From: Lysobacteraceae bacterium
GTDB lineage: Bacteria; Pseudomonadota; Gammaproteobacteria; Xanthomonadales; Xanthomonadaceae
Assembly: GCA_016789405.1 (NCBI GenBank)
Contig: JAEUPQ010000021.1
Span: forward strand, 19,721 to 83,720
DNA: 64,000 nucleotides
Direction of reading: 5' to 3'
Within the stretch, counting starts at the first letter, position 1. Each line of letters starts with the position of its first letter. The translations under genes were made by a program, and so were the position numbers. The notes beneath the pieces were generated by a model. It was not told the DNA's origin. It did no database searches and saw nothing but the letters and a program-made list of their open reading frames with translations. Positions 1-9,756 of this stretch are shown in pieces.

Positions 1-104
1 TCGCCGATCGCCACGCCGCCGAGCGAAAGTTCCTTGTCGGAGACCGCACCGTCACCGGCCAGGGCCAGTACCGGGAACAACAGCAGGATGCCGGAGATCT
101 TCAT
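1..104 (-). CDS. Secreted protein, N-terminal fragment
   Basis: Only the first 34 codons lie in the window. They start MKISGILLLFPVLALAGDG, a typical signal peptide: one Lys, a hydrophobic core, and an ALA-G cleavage site near residue 16. The mature part begins with Asp and Ser residues. The product is therefore exported, but the fragment is too short to name a family. The next gene to the right is on the same strand and ends about 105 bp upstream of this start. Confidence 0.6.
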   Translation of the reverse strand, partial: MKISGILLLFPVLALAGDGAVSDKELSLGGVAIG

Positions 105-208
105 GTCGCCTCGACGCCTTGGATGCGGGTGCGTGCTTGCGTTCGAACGCTGACAGGCCATGATCGTTCCGTCAACGATGCGCTGGCCCGGCCCACGGCA
201 CGGCCGGG

Positions 209-1018
209 TCATTTGCCGCCATCCGACATGGATCGGACGGCATCGAAGATCGTGCGCATAGTCGCGGCGTCGTAGCGTGCTTCAGGCAGGGTGTCGGGCC
301 TGGGCGGCGACGCATCCGATGCCCTCGGGACCGCATCGAGGCCACTCGATATGCCATAGATCGGTGCCCGGACCGTCAGCGGCGCGGGCGTCGGCAACCG
401 GCCGCGCATCACCTGGTGCAGGCGCATCGCATCCAGCAACACGAGGTCCTTTCCGGGATGCACGCCATCGGACGCGAACCAGGCCAGATCCGGCGCGATG
501 TCGCGGAGGTGCCGCAGCGACTCGGAGATTTCAACGTACGCGACTCCCGCCCTTGCGGCGGCGGCAGACTCCTTGTCGACCAGGCCGCGCGAGACCACGG
601 GATTCGGCTGATAGGACCCCAGCATGACGACCCTGGTGCCCTCTGCCTTTGCCAACCGCGCGAGTTCGACGATCGCGTGTCGCGATTGCCTGCACGATTC
701 CGGCCCGAGCGCACACAGGAGGTCTCCGCCGCGTTCCTGGATCACCAGCCAGCCGTATCGGTGTTCCGACAGCGCACGCGCAACCGATCCGTCCGCGACG
801 CGTTCGCTCAGCGTGGCGCCGCCCTTGACGATCATGTCGCTCGGCATCGGCCTGCCGTTGGCTTCCGCCAGCGCGGAAAACACCGCAGGCACGTTGCCCA
901 CGTAGGTCAGGCTGTTGCCGACGAAGAGCACGCGATCCGGTGGAGACGGCCTCTCGGGGGCGGCGCAGGAGATGGCGAGAAGCATCGACGCGAGCAGCGT
1001 GACAAGTGACGTTCGCAT
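209..1018 (-). CDS. SGNH/GDSL-like hydrolase lipoprotein
   Basis: 269 aa. The N-terminus MRTSLVTLLASMLLAISC looks like a lipoprotein signal with the lipidated Cys at residue 18. Block I of the SGNH fold is VGNSLTY (Ser36 as candidate nucleophile, GNSL in place of GDSL), and block V is DGVHP (Asp184, His187), so the Ser-Asp-His residues of the family are present. Such enzymes are esterases or carbohydrate deacetylases; the substrate cannot be told. The ATG at 1018 is chosen because the open frame further upstream lacks signal-peptide character. Confidence 0.75.
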   Translation of the reverse strand: MRTSLVTLLASMLLAISCAAPERPSPPDRVLFVGNSLTYVGNVPAVFSALAEANGRPMPSDMIVKGGATLSERVADGSVARALSEHRYGWLVIQERGGDLLCALGPESCRQSRHAIVELARLAKAEGTRVVMLGSYQPNPVVSRGLVDKESAAAARAGVAYVEISESLRHLRDIAPDLAWFASDGVHPGKDLVLLDAMRLHQVMRGRLPTPAPLTVRAPIYGISSGLDAVPRASDASPPRPDTLPEARYDAATMRTIFDAVRSMSDGGK

Positions 1019-1189
1019 GAAGCAACCTGCGTTGTTGTATCCACCCAGATTAGGTCGAATTGATGCAATCGAAAACCGCTTCCCGGTCACCTGCCACGCC
1101 CTGGAATGGCTTTTCATACCTAGCGCAACCTTCCTTGAATCCTGCAGCGGCCACCCCGATCCAAGCAGCACACCACTGGAAGTTCATGC

Positions 1190-1972
1190 ATGGCTGTCCA
1201 CTTCAGAGAAGATCGCTCCCGCAACGACAACGAAGCCACGCTCGCAAGGCTTCGATCGGAATCTCACGCCATTCGGGCTCGTCTGCTCGCGCGCGACCCG
1301 GAAATCCCTCAAGCGCTGCTCGCACTATCCGCAGCCCTTGCCGACGCCAACCATGTCCTTCCGGATGCAGCAATCTGCTCCGATGCACTCGCCGATATCG
1401 CATTGGCCATCTCCCATGATGCGGACGATGTTGCGCGAGCGCGCACATGGCTGGAAGAAAACGTTCGCTGGAAGAACGCATGCGATGATGCTTGGACGCT
1501 GATAAATACCAATCTCATTCACGCTTGGGAATGGTGTGTTTCATGGGAATCCATATGCGACCCGGGACCGCGCTATACGGGAATTTTTCGAAGCGGCAAA
1601 CACTCCAACGACCACGACGCATATGCTTATCTGCGCAGTGTGTTCTCCGACACCGGAACCTTGGATGCGACAGCGGAGGATGTCATCGCCAGCCTCCGTG
1701 CCCAGGTGGACTATTGCACGAAGTCGTATTCTTTCCTCGCCCCCATCTTCTTTTTCGGGCGTCGACTTGGCGCGGTACGGCGAGGACATCGCCACATTGC
1801 GGTCAGGTTGCTGCGATCTCGCCCGGAAATCTTGGCAGGCTTGTGCGAAGCGGAAAACCGATTGCATTCGCTGCCGGAACAACCCGCGTGGGTGTGGCCA
1901 CCACGATCAGTACATGATGCCCATACGGCATTGGACCAACTAGACCAGATGCTTGACAAAAAACAGCGTTGA
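1190..1972 (+). CDS. Hypothetical protein
   Basis: 260 aa, not recognised. The ATG is preceded by GGAAG at about 7 nt. The protein is probably soluble: there is no signal peptide or clear membrane span, the N-terminal third is Ala/Asp-rich and probably helical, and Trp/Cys-rich residues follow around 112-125. Base composition is visibly less GC-rich than in neighbouring genes, and rare codons are commoner, which suggests horizontal acquisition. A strong hairpin terminator follows about 80 bp downstream. Confidence 0.55.
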   Translation: MAVHFREDRSRNDNEATLARLRSESHAIRARLLARDPEIPQALLALSAALADANHVLPDAAICSDALADIALAISHDADDVARARTWLEENVRWKNACDDAWTLINTNLIHAWEWCVSWESICDPGPRYTGIFRSGKHSNDHDAYAYLRSVFSDTGTLDATAEDVIASLRAQVDYCTKSYSFLAPIFFFGRRLGAVRRGHRHIAVRLLRSRPEILAGLCEAENRLHSLPEQPAWVWPPRSVHDAHTALDQLDQMLDKKQR

Positions 1973-2052
1973 TCACACAGGTCGAATCCGGATCCGCAAC
2001 AAACCCTTTGCCTTGCTCTTTGCCTAGAGATACCGAATCCTGAAGGCGCATG

Positions 2053-2084
2053 GAAAACGCCGGCGAAGTTTCGCCGGCGTTTTC
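2053..2084. terminator. Bidirectional Rho-independent terminator
   Basis: A 14-bp perfect stem (GAAAACGCCGGCGA and its complement) closes a 4-nt loop. The stem carries T-runs on both strands. It lies between a plus-strand gene ending at 1972 and a minus-strand gene ending at 2110, so it can serve both. Confidence 0.8.
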
Positions 2085-2109
2085 GGGGTACATCATTTCA
2101 TCGCTAATC

Positions 2110-3873
2110 TCAGTTCAACTGGCAGCTCGCCGGCTTGGCCGAGGTGAACAGCGCCGCGGTGCCCCATTCCGGATGATCGATGAACGGGTTGCGGTTGCCC
2201 TGGAAGCTGTAGATCACTTCGTTGCGGGCGCGTTCGGCGGCCGTCGGCGGATCGGCCTGGTGCCAGGCGATCAGCGTGGAGAGCAGGCCCATGTAGGCGG
2301 GCGAACTCGAGGTGATCACGATCAGGCTGCGGTTGTCGGTGAGTTCCAGGTCGGGCTCGTTCTGGCCGGTGGTCGGGTGCGTGCCGCCTTCGTAGCGGAT
2401 GGCCATGTACATGATCGCGCGGGCCATGTCGCCCTTGCGCTTGCCCCACACTTCGAACGAACCGCTGTTGCCGTCGGGCGTCTTCACCCAGTTGGAGTTG
2501 CCCGGGTACACGCCGCTGCCGCCACCCTGGCCGTTGTTGACTTCGGTGACGCGCTCGCCACAGCCCGAGGCTTGCGTGCAGTTGGCGTAGGGCTTGTTGC
2601 CGCGATCGGAGTTGTAGGCCGAGTCGGTGAGATACAGCATGTGCGTGTCGGTGTACGGCGAATGCGGCAGGCCGAGGTTGCCGGTGGCGGAACCGAAGCC
2701 GAGCGAATTCGGCCAGGTGTGCTCGCGGTTGTACTTCAGGCCGCTGCCGCTGCCCGCGCGATCGGTGATCTTCACGAAGCTGCGGTTGCGGTAGGCATCG
2801 AGGATGCGGCCGCTGTTGTTCGGATCTTCGTCGGCGATTTCCAGAATCGTCCACGCGTTGGTCGTGCCGCCGCTGTACGGATACGCGGTGTGGCCCTTGA
2901 TCGTCGCGTGCAGCGAGCAACGCAGCTGCGAAGCGCTGCTGGTGTTCACGCGCGAGTAGTAGCCGGTGCCGCCACCGCCGCCGGACGCGACGCTGAAGTT
3001 CACGACAGTGTTGGCGGACGGCTTCGCGCCGCCGGCATCGGTGATCGCATTGGCGACGACGGTGAAGGTGCAGGTCTCGCCGGCGACGAGCGCGGTGTTG
3101 GTGGAAATGGTGAAGCTGCTGCCGCTGGATGGATACGTCAGCGGAACACTGCCCGAGCTGGCGCAGGACAGGGTGAACGCACCGGAAGCGGCGGTCACGC
3201 TCTCGCTGAAGGTCGCGCCCAGGTCTCCGGCGGCCGGGAAGTTGGTGGCACCACTGCTCGGCGTGGTGCCGGTGACGGTCGGCGCCGGATTCGGCGACGA
3301 GAACGTCTGCGCGTTGTTGCAGGTCCCGAAGGTCGCGGTCGCCGAACTGCGCCAGCTGAAGTTGGCGTAGCTGCTGCCGGTGCCGCCGAGCTGCAGCGAA
3401 CGGCCCGCGGGATCGGACCCGGTCTCGGACACCGGCAGGTTGGTGCTGGTGAGGCCGGCGGCAGGACCGTTGCTCGCCTTGATCTGGCCTTCGTAGCTGA
3501 TGAACTGCACGACCTGGCCACTCGGGTTCACCAGCGCGATGCCGTCGCTGGAACCGTTCTGGATACCGTTGGTGGGGTAGCTCAAGGTCGCGATGCGCAC
3601 CTGGCCACCGCAGCTGACGAGGCTGCCGGCAGGCACGAGGTCGTTGTCGTAGGTGACGGCCGAGGTCGGCGTGGAGCCGTTGTACAGGTAGATGCGATAG
3701 CTGCTCAGCGTTTCGCCGGCGGTGGCGACGATCTCGATGCGTTCGCCGGTATCGCCGGACGAGGTCGAGTCGTCGTAGTGGAATTCGTTGATGAAGACTT
3801 CGGCCTGGGCCGCGCCTGAAAGCAGCAGCAGCGCGCAGGCAAGGGGGGACAACGTGGACAGCATGCTCCGCAT
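2110..3873 (-). CDS. Secreted endonuclease I family nuclease with lamin-tail and Ig-like domains
   Basis: 587 aa. The start at 3873 has GGAGGG 9 nt upstream and is followed by a signal peptide ending about AAQA-E. The first ~160 residues (EVFINEFHYDD, then GERIEIVATAG) match the lamin-tail fold. A bacterial Ig-like domain follows (about 165-280), then a glycine linker. The C-terminal ~300 residues are of the endonuclease I (PF04231) type, with REHTWPNSLGF and HMLYLTD as the likely metal and catalytic region. The expected role is an extracellular DNase that degrades environmental DNA. No T2SS or other partner is adjacent. Confidence 0.88.
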   Translation of the reverse strand: MRSMLSTLSPLACALLLLSGAAQAEVFINEFHYDDSTSSGDTGERIEIVATAGETLSSYRIYLYNGSTPTSAVTYDNDLVPAGSLVSCGGQVRIATLSYPTNGIQNGSSDGIALVNPSGQVVQFISYEGQIKASNGPAAGLTSTNLPVSETGSDPAGRSLQLGGTGSSYANFSWRSSATATFGTCNNAQTFSSPNPAPTVTGTTPSSGATNFPAAGDLGATFSESVTAASGAFTLSCASSGSVPLTYPSSGSSFTISTNTALVAGETCTFTVVANAITDAGGAKPSANTVVNFSVASGGGGGTGYYSRVNTSSASQLRCSLHATIKGHTAYPYSGGTTNAWTILEIADEDPNNSGRILDAYRNRSFVKITDRAGSGSGLKYNREHTWPNSLGFGSATGNLGLPHSPYTDTHMLYLTDSAYNSDRGNKPYANCTQASGCGERVTEVNNGQGGGSGVYPGNSNWVKTPDGNSGSFEVWGKRKGDMARAIMYMAIRYEGGTHPTTGQNEPDLELTDNRSLIVITSSSPAYMGLLSTLIAWHQADPPTAAERARNEVIYSFQGNRNPFIDHPEWGTAALFTSAKPASCQLN

Positions 3874-4015
3874 AAAAACATTCCCTCCGGTATGGAGGCG
3901 GCAACATAGCCCGGCTGCATGACAGCCGCCATCGGCCATGCGGCCAATGCCCGGGCGAGCCGACGGACGGCGACGGATCGTATACGCAACGCCATGCGAC
4001 GCGCGCAGTCGCCGA

Positions 4016-4801
4016 TCACATCTGGCGGAAGAGGTGCAGGTAGGTCCGGCTGACCGGCAGCACTTCGCGTCGCCCCTTGAGGTGGATGTCGGCGGTGTCG
4101 TTGTCGCCGCGCGTGACGTGCGAGATCGCGCGCAGGTTGACCACCACGGAACGATGCACCTGCGCGAATTCCTCGGCATCGAGCTGCGGCAGCAATTCCT
4201 TCAACGGCAGCCGGATCAGCGCTTCTGCAAGCTGCCCGGCATCGTCGCGCCAGGCGATGCGGGTGTACTTGTCGTCCGAGCGCAGGTAGTCGATCGATTC
4301 GACCGCGACGAGCTTCAGCGTCTGCCCCACCGACGCGCGCAGCCAGCGCAGCGGCGCTTTCGCCACCGCCGGGCCCAGGCGCGCGGCAAGCTGTTCGAGC
4401 AGCGCGTCGGTGTTCGTCGCGGGTTCGGCGACGCGCAGCCGGGCTTGCAGGCGCGACACGGTGTCGGCAAGCCGCGCCGCTTCCACCGGCTTCACCAGAT
4501 AGTCCAGAACGCCATGCGCGAAGGCCTGCACGGCGTAGTGATCGAACGCGGTGACGAACACCAGGTGCGCACGATGGCCGATGTGCTGCGCGGCCTCGAT
4601 GCCGGACACGCCGGGCATGTGCACGTCGAGGAAACAGATGTCGGGCTGCAGGCTGTCGAAGCATTCGATGGCCTCGCGCCCGTTGCGCGCGTGCGCGACC
4701 ACCTGCAGTGCCGGCCAGGCCTCGGCCAGCTGCGCGGCAAGCGCGTCGCGCAGCAACGGTTCGTCGTCGGCGATCAGCGCGGTGGGACGAGGCGCGCTCA
4801 T
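4016..4801 (-). CDS. LytTR-family response regulator
   Basis: 261 aa. The receiver domain (about 8-120) has the acidic pair ADDE, phospho-acceptor Asp59 in FLDVHMPG, and Lys in LVKPVE. A LytTR DNA-binding domain (about 160-258) follows, with YLRSDDKYTRI and the RSVVVNL segment typical of AlgR/LytR regulators. The start at 4801 overlaps the stop of the upstream kinase gene by 4 bp (ATGA), so the two are co-translated as a two-component pair. No target promoter can be assigned. Confidence 0.92.
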   Translation of the reverse strand: MSAPRPTALIADDEPLLRDALAAQLAEAWPALQVVAHARNGREAIECFDSLQPDICFLDVHMPGVSGIEAAQHIGHRAHLVFVTAFDHYAVQAFAHGVLDYLVKPVEAARLADTVSRLQARLRVAEPATNTDALLEQLAARLGPAVAKAPLRWLRASVGQTLKLVAVESIDYLRSDDKYTRIAWRDDAGQLAEALIRLPLKELLPQLDAEEFAQVHRSVVVNLRAISHVTRGDNDTADIHLKGRREVLPVSRTYLHLFRQM

Positions 4802-5904
4802 GGCAGCACCGGCCATGCGGGAAATTCGAGCTGCGCATGCACGCCGCCCTGCTCGGCCGCGCACACGTCCAGGCGCGCATCGCCCGCGAAATACAACTGC
4901 AGGCGCTGGCGCAGCGCCAGCAGCCCGGTGCCCGCGCCCTCGGTGCCTCCGCGCAGCCCCACGCCCGTATCGCGCACGAGCGCATGGCAGCGGTCGGCGC
5001 GCACGCGGATCTCGACCGACACCATGCCGCCCTCCTCGCTGGGGTCGATGCCATGGCGCACTGCGTTCTCGACCAGCGTGAGCAGGGTCGACGGCGGACA
5101 GCGCAGGGCCGATGCGGCGTCATCGGCCTCGATCGCGTAGCGCAGGCGATCGGGCATGCGCATGTGCATCAGGTCGAGATACGCGCGCACCAGCTGCAGC
5201 TCGCGCGCGATCGTCGGCTCCGGCGCGTGCAGGCGCGGGATCGCGGCGCGCAGGTAGGCCACGAGGCTGCGCAGCACCTCGGAAGCCTGCGGCGAGCGCG
5301 CATCGACCAGGGCCTGCACGTTGGCCAGCGTGTTGAACAGGAAGTGCGGCTCGATCTGCGCCTGCAGCAGGCGCAGGCGCGCGTCCAGCGCCTGCCGCTC
5401 CAGTTCGCTGCGTGCGAGCGCGAAGGATTCGGCCTGGTCGCGCACCACGATGTCGCGCTGCCGGATCATCGCCCCCAGCGCCAGCCAGGGCGTGAACAGG
5501 ATGCCCGCGAAGGCGAGCATGGCGAACCCCGCCAGCCGATCCTTGTCCTTCCAGAACACCCCGGCGCCATCGACCTTCAACAGCAGGCAGGCGACCAGCG
5601 CCGCCGGCACCACCACCAGCAGCACGCCCAGCAGTTGCAGGATCCAGCGATCGAGCCAGCGCGGCAGGCGCTTGGGCCAGCGATCGAAGAGTCCGAAGGC
5701 CGCCAGCGCCGCGAACGCCACGATCAGTACGCGACCGACCATCATCCATCCCGGCACGGTGGAAGCCGTGCCGAGCAGCACGCCGAAGCACAGCGATGCA
5801 ACGAGCGTGAAGCGCACCCTGCGCCAGGCGAACATCGGCCCCGGACCGCGTGGCCCGGCGGGCATTCCGGCAATCGGCAGGGGGGGCGGCTGTGCGGAGC
5901 TCAT
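4798..5904 (-). CDS. LytS/AlgZ-type sensor histidine kinase
   Basis: 368 aa. Four to five hydrophobic segments (about 33-150) precede a His_kinase domain, with phospho-acceptor His187 in QIEPHFLFN. An ATPase domain carries the N-box VENAVRHG and the DTGVGLRGG loop. There is no large periplasmic sensor, so the stimulus is probably sensed in or at the membrane. It overlaps its cognate LytTR regulator by 4 bp. Confidence 0.9.
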   Translation of the reverse strand: MSSAQPPPLPIAGMPAGPRGPGPMFAWRRVRFTLVASLCFGVLLGTASTVPGWMMVGRVLIVAFAALAAFGLFDRWPKRLPRWLDRWILQLLGVLLVVVPAALVACLLLKVDGAGVFWKDKDRLAGFAMLAFAGILFTPWLALGAMIRQRDIVVRDQAESFALARSELERQALDARLRLLQAQIEPHFLFNTLANVQALVDARSPQASEVLRSLVAYLRAAIPRLHAPEPTIARELQLVRAYLDLMHMRMPDRLRYAIEADDAASALRCPPSTLLTLVENAVRHGIDPSEEGGMVSVEIRVRADRCHALVRDTGVGLRGGTEGAGTGLLALRQRLQLYFAGDARLDVCAAEQGGVHAQLEFPAWPVLP

Positions 5905-6190
5905 GGACCACGGGCACGGGTGGCGGTGTCGCGGCCACGATAGCCGTCGTCACCGGCGTGCGCCATGCGCGTCGCCACGCCCGCAGGCATGGCGGAAGGA
6001 CACGGCCGGCGTCCGAGGGGGAATGTCGCACCAGGAAGGAGGCGTGGCATCTCGGACGCCGGCGTGGGCACCACTGTTCCGTGCATCGGCGACACAGGGA
6101 AGCCGGCACGCGACGAACCGCGGTGTCCAGGCGGCAGGACGTGCGTCGCGGGGCTGCGGACGCCCCCTGCGGCAGGCGCCTGGAACGTTC

Positions 6191-7042
6191 TCACAGGCGC
6201 GGCCACCAGAGCAGCATCGTCGCGGCACCGATCCCGGCGAAAGTCGCCAGAACGCACAACCACAGGATGACCGTGGCCATGCGGCGCAACCCGGCACCGC
6301 CGGCGGTGGCGCGGAAATACAGCTCCAGCACCGCCAGCGGCAGCAGGCTCTGCGCGAAGGCGATCACGTTGAGCGCCGGGCCGGAGAAGGTCTCGGGATC
6401 GAACCCCACCGGACCGCGGTTCGCCAGGATCCACAGCATCAGGCCGATCCGGAAGAACCACACGCCGCTCACCACCAGGAACAGGCGCAGCGCCCAACGC
6501 CGATGCGCGTCGAAGCGCCGTGCCCGGGCCGCCCGCCAGGACAGCGCCGCGAATACGAGGATCAGCAGCGCATCCAGGCTGACGCCGGCGTGCTGCACAG
6601 CGTCACCAGCGCTTCCGCTGCGGATCCAGACCAGGTACAGGCCGCCCAGGGCCAGCGTCGTCGCCGACAGCATGTAGACCCGGCCGTTCCAGCGATGCAG
6701 CGCCGGCCAGCGGCGGCGGATCGCGGGCAGGCACTGCACGATGCCCCCGACGATGATCTGCACCGCGAAAAGCAGATGCAGGCCGAGCACCAGGTTGCCG
6801 ACGCCGTCCCCGGGCACGTGGCCGCGCGAAAGCACGTCGTTCCATCGCTCCGGATGGCCCGACGCGACGGCGCCGCCGTAGAACACGAGTACGTACAGCG
6901 CGAAGATCCCCTGCCCGACTGCCGCAGCCACGAACCAGGCGCGTGCCGCGAACGCGAGCGGTCCGAAGCCCGGCGTGACGGAGACGCGGCCTGCGACGGC
7001 GTGCGCTGGCGATGACGCGGTCGAAGGCATGGTCGAAGTCAT
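6191..7042 (-). CDS. DUF2306 family membrane protein
   Basis: 283 aa with about seven predicted membrane spans. The hallmark LHRWNGRVYML lies in the middle, followed by DAHRRWALRLFL, both with conserved His/Arg that in this family are suspected to bind a ligand. The function of the family is unknown. The ATG at 7042 follows GGGAAA at about 6 nt. The 286 bp to its left (5905-6190), up to the kinase gene, shows no gene. Confidence 0.75.
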   Translation of the reverse strand: MTSTMPSTASSPAHAVAGRVSVTPGFGPLAFAARAWFVAAAVGQGIFALYVLVFYGGAVASGHPERWNDVLSRGHVPGDGVGNLVLGLHLLFAVQIIVGGIVQCLPAIRRRWPALHRWNGRVYMLSATTLALGGLYLVWIRSGSAGDAVQHAGVSLDALLILVFAALSWRAARARRFDAHRRWALRLFLVVSGVWFFRIGLMLWILANRGPVGFDPETFSGPALNVIAFAQSLLPLAVLELYFRATAGGAGLRRMATVILWLCVLATFAGIGAATMLLWWPRL

Positions 7043-7224
7043 GGCGTTTCCCGGTGAGGACGATGGGCGCGACTGTGGCCCGCGGCATCCTTGTCCGGCG
7101 GACGCGTGCGACCGAACGCGGAACCGTGGGCGCGAACCGCCGTCCCGCGTCGCGAACCGCACCGCGATCAGGGGCCAGGCGCCGCTTCGTGCGCAGAGGG
7201 CGTCCTTGCCACGACTGCTAGCCT

Positions 7225-9756
7225 ATGCAGATGACGCAAGATGCCTTTCCCATCGCCGACCTGCTGCCGGAGATCCTCCGGTCGCTGGACGGACATTCAC
7301 GCCTCGTCCTCGAAGCACCGCCCGGCGCCGGCAAGACCACGCAGGTGCCGCTGGCCCTGCTCGCCGCCGCCTGGCGCGGCGACCGGAAGATCGTGATGCT
7401 GGAGCCGCGCCGCGTGGCGGCACGCGCCGCCGCGGGGTTCATGGCGAAGCAACTGGGCGAAGCCGTGGGCGGCACCGTGGGCTATCGCATCCGTTTCGAG
7501 AACAAGGTGTCGGCGAAGACACGCATCGAGGTCGTCACCGAGGGCATCCTCACCCGGATGCTGCAGGACGACCCGATGCTGGAAGACGTGGGTGCGCTGC
7601 TGTTCGACGAGTTCCACGAACGCCATCTCGCCGGCGACCTCGGCCTGGCCCTCGCGCTCGACGTGCAGGCGGGCCTGCGCGAAGACCTGCGCATCGTCGC
7701 GATGTCGGCGACCCTCGACGGCGAGAAGCTCGCGCAGTGCCTCGACGCGCCGCGCCTGAGCAGCGCTGGCCGCAGCTTCCCGGTGAGGATCGCGCACTTC
7801 CCGGCGCGTCGCGACGAAGCGATCGAGCACCAGGTGAAGCGCGCGGTGCTGCACGCCCTCGCCGAACATCCCGGCGACGTGCTGGTGTTCCTGCCCGGAC
7901 AGCGCGAGATCGGCAAGGTGCAGGCGCTGCTCGCGGATGCCGTCGACGTGGCGGCCTGCGAATTGCTCGCCCTGCACGGCGAACTTCCCGTCGAACAGCA
8001 ATCGCGCGTGCTGCAGCCGTCTCAGGACGGTCGCCGGCGCGTGGTGCTGGCGACCAATGTCGCCGAATCCAGCGTGACCCTGCCCGGCGTGCGCGTGGTG
8101 ATCGACAGCGGTCTCGCGCGCGAGCCGCGCTACGACCCGAACAGCGGCTTCTCCCGCCTCGACGTCGTCAACATCGCACAGGCCTCCGCCGACCAGCGCG
8201 CGGGCCGTGCCGGTCGCGTGGCCGACGGCTGGGCCTATCGACTCTGGCCCGAATCCCAACGCCTCGAGCCACAGCGTCGACCGGAGATCGCGCAGGTCGA
8301 ACTGGCATCGCTGGTGCTCGAACTGGCCGCATGGGGCAGCGATTCGCTGCGATTCGTCGATGCGCCGCCCCCGGGCGCCCTGTCCGCCGCGCGCGACCTG
8401 CTGCGTCGACTCGGCGCGCTGGACACCGGTCTCGCGATCACCGCACTGGGCAGGAAGATGCTCGCGATCGGCACGCATCCGCGCCTGGCGGCCATGTTGT
8501 TGTCGACGCAGGACGACGCCGAGACGGCACTGGCCTGCGACCTGGCTGCGCTGCTGGAAGCGCGCGACCCCTTGCGCGCGATGCCGGGTGGTGGCCGCAG
8601 CGACGCGCTCGCTGCGCGCTGGCAGGCCCTCGCTGCATTCCGCAACGGACGCGCGCCGCCGGATGCCTCGCGCTCCGCGCTGCAGGCCATCGATGCGGCC
8701 GCCGCGCAATGGCGACGTCGCCTGCGGTGCGACGCCAGGCCAGCGAACAGCGCGCCGACGCACCTGCTCGGCGACCTGCTCGCGCATGCCTTCCCCGATC
8801 GCATCGCGCATCGCCATGCCAGCGACCTGCGCCGCTACCAGCTCGCCAACGGACGCATGGCGCAGTTGTTCGACGACAGCGCGCTGATCGGCGAGCCGTG
8901 GATCGTCGTCAGCGAACTACGCCATGAAGCACGCGGGGACGCGAAGCTGCTTCGTGCTGCGCCGGTGGACGATGCGCGCCTGCGTCGCGATTTCCCCGAG
9001 CGGTTTTCCGATCGCGACGAGGTCCGCTGGGACGATGGCCGCCGCGCGCTCGTCGCCGAGCGCGTGCAGCGCTTCGACGGGATCGTGCTCGATGCGCGAC
9101 CGACCGGGAAGGTCGATCCCGCGCACGCCGCGCAGGCGCTGACCGATGCGGTGCGCGCGCTCGGCCTCGATGCATTGCCCTGGCGCGAATCGCTGGTGCA
9201 GTGGCGCGCGCGCGTGCGCTGCCTGCACGCATGGATGCCCGATCTTGCATTGCCCAACCTGTCCGATGCCGCGCTGCTCGACACGCTCGACGAGTGGCTC
9301 AAGCCCGCCTTCAACGGCAAGACGCGACTCGATGCGCTCGGCGAGGACGAGCTCGGCGAAGCGCTCAGATCCGGCGCGGACTGGGCGACGCGTCAGCGCA
9401 TCGACGCGCTGGCACCCACGCGGATCGTCGTGCCTTCGGGCATGGAACGCCGGATCGACTATGCCTGGGACGACGCCGTCGACGCACCGGTGCCGCCGGT
9501 GCTCGCTGTGAAACTGCAGGAGCTCTTCGGATTGACCGATACGCCGCGTGTCGCCGATGGCCGCATCCCGGTGACGCTGCACCTGCTCTCGCCCGGCGGC
9601 CGGCCGCTGCAGGTCACGCAGGACCTGCGCAGCTTCTGGGAACGGACGTATCCGGAAGTGAAGAAGGAGATGAAGGGACGGTATCCGAAGCATCCGTGGC
9701 CCGATGATCCGTGGTCGGCAACCGCAACGCATCGCGCCAAACCGAGGGGCACATGA
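7225..9756 (+). CDS. hrpB: ATP-dependent helicase HrpB
   Basis: 843 aa, the usual size of the family. A DEAH-box helicase core starts with Walker A PGAGKTTQ (residues 34-39) and has motif II DEFHER, SAT (motif III, MSATLDG) and a QRAGRAGR motif VI. The long C-terminal region ends in the HrpB-specific segment rich in FWERTYPEVKKE. It unwinds RNA or RNA-protein complexes; the exact substrate in bacteria is unsettled. Either of two ATGs (7225, 7231) could be used. Its stop overlaps the start of the next gene (ATGA). Confidence 0.95.
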   Translation: MQMTQDAFPIADLLPEILRSLDGHSRLVLEAPPGAGKTTQVPLALLAAAWRGDRKIVMLEPRRVAARAAAGFMAKQLGEAVGGTVGYRIRFENKVSAKTRIEVVTEGILTRMLQDDPMLEDVGALLFDEFHERHLAGDLGLALALDVQAGLREDLRIVAMSATLDGEKLAQCLDAPRLSSAGRSFPVRIAHFPARRDEAIEHQVKRAVLHALAEHPGDVLVFLPGQREIGKVQALLADAVDVAACELLALHGELPVEQQSRVLQPSQDGRRRVVLATNVAESSVTLPGVRVVIDSGLAREPRYDPNSGFSRLDVVNIAQASADQRAGRAGRVADGWAYRLWPESQRLEPQRRPEIAQVELASLVLELAAWGSDSLRFVDAPPPGALSAARDLLRRLGALDTGLAITALGRKMLAIGTHPRLAAMLLSTQDDAETALACDLAALLEARDPLRAMPGGGRSDALAARWQALAAFRNGRAPPDASRSALQAIDAAAAQWRRRLRCDARPANSAPTHLLGDLLAHAFPDRIAHRHASDLRRYQLANGRMAQLFDDSALIGEPWIVVSELRHEARGDAKLLRAAPVDDARLRRDFPERFSDRDEVRWDDGRRALVAERVQRFDGIVLDARPTGKVDPAHAAQALTDAVRALGLDALPWRESLVQWRARVRCLHAWMPDLALPNLSDAALLDTLDEWLKPAFNGKTRLDALGEDELGEALRSGADWATRQRIDALAPTRIVVPSGMERRIDYAWDDAVDAPVPPVLAVKLQELFGLTDTPRVADGRIPVTLHLLSPGGRPLQVTQDLRSFWERTYPEVKKEMKGRYPKHPWPDDPWSATATHRAKPRGT

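Noticed and set aside
2050..3819. 589-aa open frame on the plus strand
   Set aside because: It is the antisense of the endonuclease I gene, with low-complexity Ala/Arg/Val/Gly translation typical of high-GC shadows.
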